64,000 nt of DNA, from contig OZ242179.1 in assembly GCA_965205735.1 (NCBI GenBank), positions 1,736,001-1,800,000 on the forward strand. The letters run 5' to 3'. The DNA comes from VXNE01 sp965205735. Its GTDB lineage: Bacteria; Pseudomonadota; Gammaproteobacteria; Pseudomonadales; Azotimanducaceae. A program made the translations under genes and the position numbers. The notes below the pieces were generated by a model. That model ran no database searches. It saw only the letters and a program-made list of their open reading frames with translations, and was not told the origin of the DNA. This document shows, piece after piece, positions 60,032 to 64,000 of the stretch (position 1 is its first letter; the number at the start of each line of letters is the position of its first letter).

Positions 60032-60775
60032 TCAGAGGCGGCAATAGGCGACGTCCGGCGCCGGTTCCCGGCGGGGTCCTCCACGTCCGCTCAACAGCCA
60101 TCGCACCATCGGTAGATTCTCGCGCCCGAAAAACAGTTCGCCGTCGACCACGTAACTTGGCACGCCGAAGATGCCGGCCTCGAAAATAGCGGCCTGCATG
60201 GCGTCGTGCTCCTCGCGTCCGGGGCCCTGAAGAAATTCGTCGAATCCCGACGGGTCACCGCCCGCCTCTGCCATCGCGCCCGCCACGACCGCCGTGTCCT
60301 CGGCGTCGAATTCCCGCCTCCAGAAGCGTTCGTAGACGATGTCGAGATAGCGCGCCAGCGCCGCGTCCTCCTGCCTCTTGACCCACATCATGCCGATATG
60401 AACGAGGGACGTATCCCAGATCTTCACCGTGCCGCGCAGGGTGAGCCCGCTTAAGCGTGCATAGCGCCGAGCGTCCCGATAGGCGTACCTGACGTTGCGC
60501 CACTGGGAAGGCGTGCGGTCGGCTTCGGCGACCTTGCCCTTGTCGTCGAGCTTCGCGGAACCGAGATAGCTCGGGATGTCCAGAGTCAGCGGGCGCCAAT
60601 CGACGCGGATGCCCAGACTCTCGGCCAAGCGTCGGGTCGGATCCCTGGCGACGAACGCGTAGGGACTCTTGATGTCGATGTAGACGATCAGCGGCGCGAC
60701 CGAGCGCAGCGGATCGATCGTCGACCCGACTGCCGATCGCGACGCATCAAGGATAGGAGGCGATGGTTCAGCCAT
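60032..60775 (-). CDS. 2-hydroxychromene-2-carboxylate isomerase-like (DsbA-family) protein
   Basis: This 247-residue protein starts at ATG 60775 with about 30 extra N-terminal residues. The core begins LIVYIDIKSPYAFVARDPTR, where the serine of KSPY is the glutathione-activating residue in the isomerase family, then ESLGIRVDWRPLTL and FGVPSYVVDGELFFGRENLP (cis-proline VPSY). Related enzymes isomerise aromatic ring-cleavage products using glutathione. The downstream gene is a diverged paralogue. No thiol CxxC is present, so it is not a disulfide oxidase. Confidence 0.85.
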   Translation of the reverse strand: MAEPSPPILDASRSAVGSTIDPLRSVAPLIVYIDIKSPYAFVARDPTRRLAESLGIRVDWRPLTLDIPSYLGSAKLDDKGKVAEADRTPSQWRNVRYAYRDARRYARLSGLTLRGTVKIWDTSLVHIGMMWVKRQEDAALARYLDIVYERFWRREFDAEDTAVVAGAMAEAGGDPSGFDEFLQGPGREEHDAMQAAIFEAGIFGVPSYVVDGELFFGRENLPMVRWLLSGRGGPRREPAPDVAYCRL

Positions 60776-61004
60776 GGTTCAGGCCCGAAAACGTCGTTCC
60801 GATTGTCGGGTATCCGGGTTGCGGACGCGGAACGCTGTTACCGCCAGCCCCATGGCTGGAGGCAGCAGCCGCACAATGCGCTCTGCCGATGGCGTGGTCG
60901 AAGACATCCATTCGAGGCTGCTAACAGCATCGCTTCGATGGTCGGGTTTTTGCGCGAAAAGCGAACGCCTGGTATGCGTCTACGTCTTGTGTGATAGGGG
61001 TGCG
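60776..61004. other. Intergenic stretch without a recognisable gene
   Basis: About 230 bases between the isomerase start and the small basic protein. Frames are short and unlike known families on either strand. It probably contains the isomerase promoter. Confidence 0.4.
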
Positions 61005-61184
61005 CTACGCCCGCCGGGGTTTGAGAACTAGTTGTTTGCGGCCACCGCTGGCGGGTCCTTGGCCACTTACGCCCATGGGTACTTGTTGAATCTTGTTGCC
61101 GGTCTTGAGATACGTGTCGACATCCGCCGCGAGTTGCTCCCGACTCCGGGCGATTGCAGCATCGGTACGTGATCGATTGGCCAT
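61005..61184 (-). CDS. Small basic conserved-looking protein (59 residues)
   Basis: The frame from ATG 61184, behind a strong GGGAGGA site, reads MANRSRTDAAIARSREQLAA then DVDTYLKTGNKIQQVP and a basic C-terminus (GGRKQLVLKPRRA). Helix then a K-I-Q-x-P-x-G-V-S-G segment and a basic tail resemble small gammaproteobacterial proteins of unknown or regulatory role. The good ribosome site and coherent sequence argue that it is real although short. It is divergent from the carboxylase at 61440. Confidence 0.6.
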   Translation of the reverse strand: MANRSRTDAAIARSREQLAADVDTYLKTGNKIQQVPMGVSGQGPASGGRKQLVLKPRRA

Positions 61185-61439
61185 TTAGCGTCCTCCCAAA
61201 ATTTCAATATTCCCTCCCCAGTAAGGGCACAGATTAGCACAACCCACGAATTCTTCAGGTCTTGACATGTGATGACCAGCGTGTTCCAGGGGGACTTGGC
61301 CCGTTTCTTGCCGCTATCACCGCGATCAATTTGCGGTCGGTCCAACAAAATCCCGCGCGACATCGAAGTAAAATCCCACAGTCCAATTGGGCACAATCCC
61401 CGGTTGGCGCGTACGAGATGAATTTTTCGGGGAGAGTCC

Positions 61440-64000
61440 ATGCGCTTCGATGCCCTGCTCATAGCCAATCGCGGCGAGATCGCCATTCGCATCGCCCGGG
61501 CGGCGGGCGAACTTGGATTGCGAACTGTCGCCATCCATTCGGTCGACGATGCCGACAGCCTGCATGCGAGAGTCGCGGACCAAGCGCTGGCATTGCCGGG
61601 AAGCGGCGCGCGCGCCTACCTTGATCAGGAAGCCATCGTCGCCGCCGCGAACCAGGCCGGATGCGGCGCCATTCACCCAGGATACGGATTCCTGGCCGAA
61701 CGCGCCGATTTCGCGCGCCGTTGCGCCGATGCAAGCATCGTGTTCGTCGGGCCCAAGCCTGAGCATCTCGACCTGTTTGGCGACAAGGGCCGCGCGCGGA
61801 CGGCCGCCGCCGCTGCGGACGTGCCCGTCCTCAGGGGCTGCGATCAGGCGGTATCTCTCGAAGAGGCAAGGGAATTCTTCGCTTCATGCGCCGGCGGCGC
61901 GATGATCATCAAGGCGGTAGCGGGCGGCGGCGGGCGCGGTACCCGAGTGGTGCAGGCGGCTGACGAGATCGAGGCCGCGTACGCGCGCTGCCGGTCCGAA
62001 GCCCAGGCGTCGTTCGGCGTTGCCGACGTCTACGTCGAGGAGTTCCTGCCCCGCGCGCGCCACGTGGAAGTGCAGATCGTCGGCGACCTCCACGGTGCCG
62101 TCACGCACCTCGGCGAGCGCGAGTGCAGCGTCCAGCGTCGCCATCAGAAGATCGTCGAGGTGGCACCCGCGCCCGGGTTGGCCGTCGACGTGAGAGACGC
62201 CATCATCGACGCCGCCGTACGCTTCGCTCAAAACGAACGCTACGCCAACCTCGGCACCTTCGAATTCCTCGTCGACGCCTCGAATGGCAGCGACGCGCGG
62301 CCATTCGCGTTCATCGAGACCAACGCGCGGCTGCAAGTGGAGCATACGGTGACCGAGGAGGTCACGGGCGTCGACATCGTACAGTCGCAAATTCGTCTCG
62401 CGGCGGGCGCGACCCTTCGCGAGCTCGGTCTCGAAACGCCAGATATCGCCAAGCCCCGCGGCTATGCCATTCAGGCCCGCGTCAACATGGAAACCATCGG
62501 CGAAGACGGCACCGTCAGGCCCGCTGGCGGCACCCTGACAGTCTACGAAACGCCGAACGGTCCCGGAGTTCGGACCGACGGCTTCGGCTATGCCGGATAT
62601 CAGACAAGCGCCGCCTTCGACTCCCTCCTCGCCAAGGTGATCGGCCATTCGCCGTCTTCCGATTTCGCTGCCGCCGTGGCGCGCACCTCTCGCGCGCTTT
62701 CCGAATTCCGGCTCGGTGGCGTTGGCAGCAACATCGGTTTTCTGCGCAACGTCCTCGATCACGCGGACTTCGCGGCCGGCCGCGTGTACACCCGGTGGGT
62801 CGACGATAACCTGGCGCAGCTTGCGGTGCCGCGCACAGACCTGTCGCAACGATTCGTTCAAACCCCCGAACCGAACGGCGGCGAAGGCGCGCAGGGCGGT
62901 TTCGCCGGTGCGCGCGTGGACAGCCGCGACCCGCTCGCGCTGTTCGATCACGACGCAAAGGTGAAGGCGGAACAGGCGGTAGCAGCGGAGGCTCCGTCGA
63001 TCGCTGGACCCGAGGGCACCACCGGCTTGAGTTCGCCTATTCAGGGGACCATCGTTTCAGTGGACGTATCCGTCGGAGACGAGGTCCGCGCCGGTCAGCA
63101 GGTCGCCGTGGTCGAAGCCATGAAGATGGAGCACGTCATCGCCGCGGACCGCGACGGCATCGTGCGCGACATCACGATGGCGCCAGGCGATGTTGTGCGC
63201 GAGCGCTATCCCATCGTGTTCATCGAGGAGGCAGACGTGGCCGGCGGCGCCGCCGCGTCCGCCGAACAACTCGACCCCGACTACATCCGCCCCGATCTCG
63301 CGCAAACCTACGAACGCCACGCCTACGTCCTCGACGAGAACCGTCCCGAGGCCGTGGCCAAGCGTTACGGGCGCGGCTACCGGATGCCGAGGGAGAACAT
63401 CGATCAGCTTGTGGACGAAGGCTCGTTCAAGGAGTACTGGCCGCTGATCGTCGCGCGCCAGCACCAGCGCCACGACATGGAGACGCTGCGTCGGAACACC
63501 CCGGCCGACGGTCTCGTCGCTGGCCTCGGCACGATCAACGGCGACCTGTTTGGCGAAGAGCGCGCACGCGCCATGGTGGTCCACTACGACTACACGGTGC
63601 TCGCCGGCACCCAGGGCGGGCGCAATCACTACAAGCAGGACCGCATGTTCGAACTCGCGAGCCGGTTCCGTATCCCGCTCGTCCTGTTCGGAGAGGGCGG
63701 CGGCGGTCGGCCGGGCGACGACAAGAAGGGGCCGGGCGTGGCGTTCGATACGCACACGTTTACCCAATTCTCGAAGCTGTCGGGACTGGTGCCGCTCGTC
63801 AGCGTCATCAACGGCCGCACCTTCGCCGGCAACACCGCGCTGGTGGCATGCTGCGACGTCATCATCGCGACGGAGCGCACCACCGTGGCCATGGGCGGCC
63901 CCGCCATGATCGAGGGCGGGGGCCTGGGCATCTACACGCCGGAGGAAGTCGGACCGATGTCCTTCCAGGTGCCGAACGGCGTCGTCGACATCCTCGCGAA
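61440..64000 (+). CDS. Single-chain acyl-CoA carboxylase (biotin carboxylase-BCCP-carboxyltransferase), right end missing
   Basis: The frame from ATG 61440, behind GGGGAGAG, stays open to the window edge (853 codons). Residues 1-445 form biotin carboxylase (LIANRGEIAIRIARAAGELG; the ATP-grasp KAVAGGGGRGTRVV; NARLQVEHTVTEEVTG). A biotinyl domain has the attachment lysine, residue 562, in VEAMKMEHVIAADRDG. From about residue 590 a carboxyltransferase domain begins (YEYTVLAGTQGGRNH-like YDYTVLAGTQGGRNHYKQDR). Most proteobacterial acyl-CoA carboxylases use separate subunits; the fused layout is that of long-chain or broad-specificity single-chain carboxylases. The substrate is unknown. Confidence 0.93.
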   Translation, partial: MRFDALLIANRGEIAIRIARAAGELGLRTVAIHSVDDADSLHARVADQALALPGSGARAYLDQEAIVAAANQAGCGAIHPGYGFLAERADFARRCADASIVFVGPKPEHLDLFGDKGRARTAAAAADVPVLRGCDQAVSLEEAREFFASCAGGAMIIKAVAGGGGRGTRVVQAADEIEAAYARCRSEAQASFGVADVYVEEFLPRARHVEVQIVGDLHGAVTHLGERECSVQRRHQKIVEVAPAPGLAVDVRDAIIDAAVRFAQNERYANLGTFEFLVDASNGSDARPFAFIETNARLQVEHTVTEEVTGVDIVQSQIRLAAGATLRELGLETPDIAKPRGYAIQARVNMETIGEDGTVRPAGGTLTVYETPNGPGVRTDGFGYAGYQTSAAFDSLLAKVIGHSPSSDFAAAVARTSRALSEFRLGGVGSNIGFLRNVLDHADFAAGRVYTRWVDDNLAQLAVPRTDLSQRFVQTPEPNGGEGAQGGFAGARVDSRDPLALFDHDAKVKAEQAVAAEAPSIAGPEGTTGLSSPIQGTIVSVDVSVGDEVRAGQQVAVVEAMKMEHVIAADRDGIVRDITMAPGDVVRERYPIVFIEEADVAGGAAASAEQLDPDYIRPDLAQTYERHAYVLDENRPEAVAKRYGRGYRMPRENIDQLVDEGSFKEYWPLIVARQHQRHDMETLRRNTPADGLVAGLGTINGDLFGEERARAMVVHYDYTVLAGTQGGRNHYKQDRMFELASRFRIPLVLFGEGGGGRPGDDKKGPGVAFDTHTFTQFSKLSGLVPLVSVINGRTFAGNTALVACCDVIIATERTTVAMGGPAMIEGGGLGIYTPEEVGPMSFQVPNGVVDILA

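Noticed and set aside
1..64000. CRISPR array, rRNA operon, prophage or integron
   Set aside because: No regularly spaced repeats, rRNA sequence, phage structural genes or attC-like series were seen.

Overview
The window looks like a chromosomal segment of a high-GC gammaproteobacterium. The strongest evidence is the block ponA (divergent) - pilMNOPQ - aroK - aroB with gltB/gltD nearby, which matches the arrangement known in Pseudomonas and relatives. A DUF2333 protein, rpmE, two TonB-dependent receptors (TBDRs), LLM-type flavin oxidoreductases and a CoA-transferase pair suggest an aerobic, probably free-living heterotroph that uses fatty or organic acids. No prophage, CRISPR array, rRNA or complete insertion sequence is visible. 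Species cannot be named from the sequence alone.

Layout. 1-5.5 kb is a decaying region: a partial TonB receptor, a transposase remnant, an LLM oxidoreductase broken by a 1-nt frameshift, an intact CoA-transferase pair, and an aldo/keto reductase broken by two miniature elements and a frameshift. 5.6-17 kb holds a Gfo/Idh/MocA oxidoreductase, tRNA-Ser(CGA), a GST, an orphan DsbD-alpha protein, a lipoprotein/DUF2333 pair, the membrane pyrophosphatase hppA, an MFS-acyltransferase fusion and a Tat-exported PhoX-like protein. 17-22.5 kb holds a deazaflavin-reductase-like gene, a macrodomain protein, a GNAT, a hipBA-type module, an HpcH/HpaI aldolase, an MDR oxidoreductase and rpmE. 22.5-26.4 kb is accessory: a secreted protein between inverted repeats, an M48 protease, and a two-ORF cassette of unknown function. 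26.4-44.8 kb is the conserved cell-envelope and housekeeping block (PBP1A, type IV pilus assembly, shikimate genes, an EF-G paralogue, glutamate synthase). It is interrupted between pilQ and aroK by two abutting miniature elements and a Uma2 gene. 45-53 kb holds an orphan antitoxin, a NUDIX hydrolase, a TonB receptor, malate dehydrogenase, an MBL hydrolase, a TlpA-like thioredoxin and an Ada/AlkA-Ogt alkylation-repair pair; a 228-bp segment is duplicated here. 53-55 kb is an ECF sigma operon (EF-hand protein, sigma, anti-sigma, periplasmic sensor-like protein). 55-60.8 kb is a cluster of putative catabolic enzymes. The right edge is an unfinished fused acyl-CoA carboxylase (BC-BCCP-CT in one chain).

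The most unusual signal is a set of short non-coding elements, each wholly or partly bounded by CTAG, seen at six places (4380-4546, 5099-5210, 33402-33649, 33646-34004, 36504-36590 and a decayed copy near 49402). At 4380-4546 removing the element plus one CTAG exactly restores the interrupted reading frame, which shows it moved as a unit. Several copies sit where the target CTAG contains a TAG stop codon. Other points worth attention are the 228-bp gap-free duplication that puts the same promoter-containing DNA in front of two different genes, the EF-hand/ECF operon, and a HipA-like kinase with a substituted metal-ligand residue.
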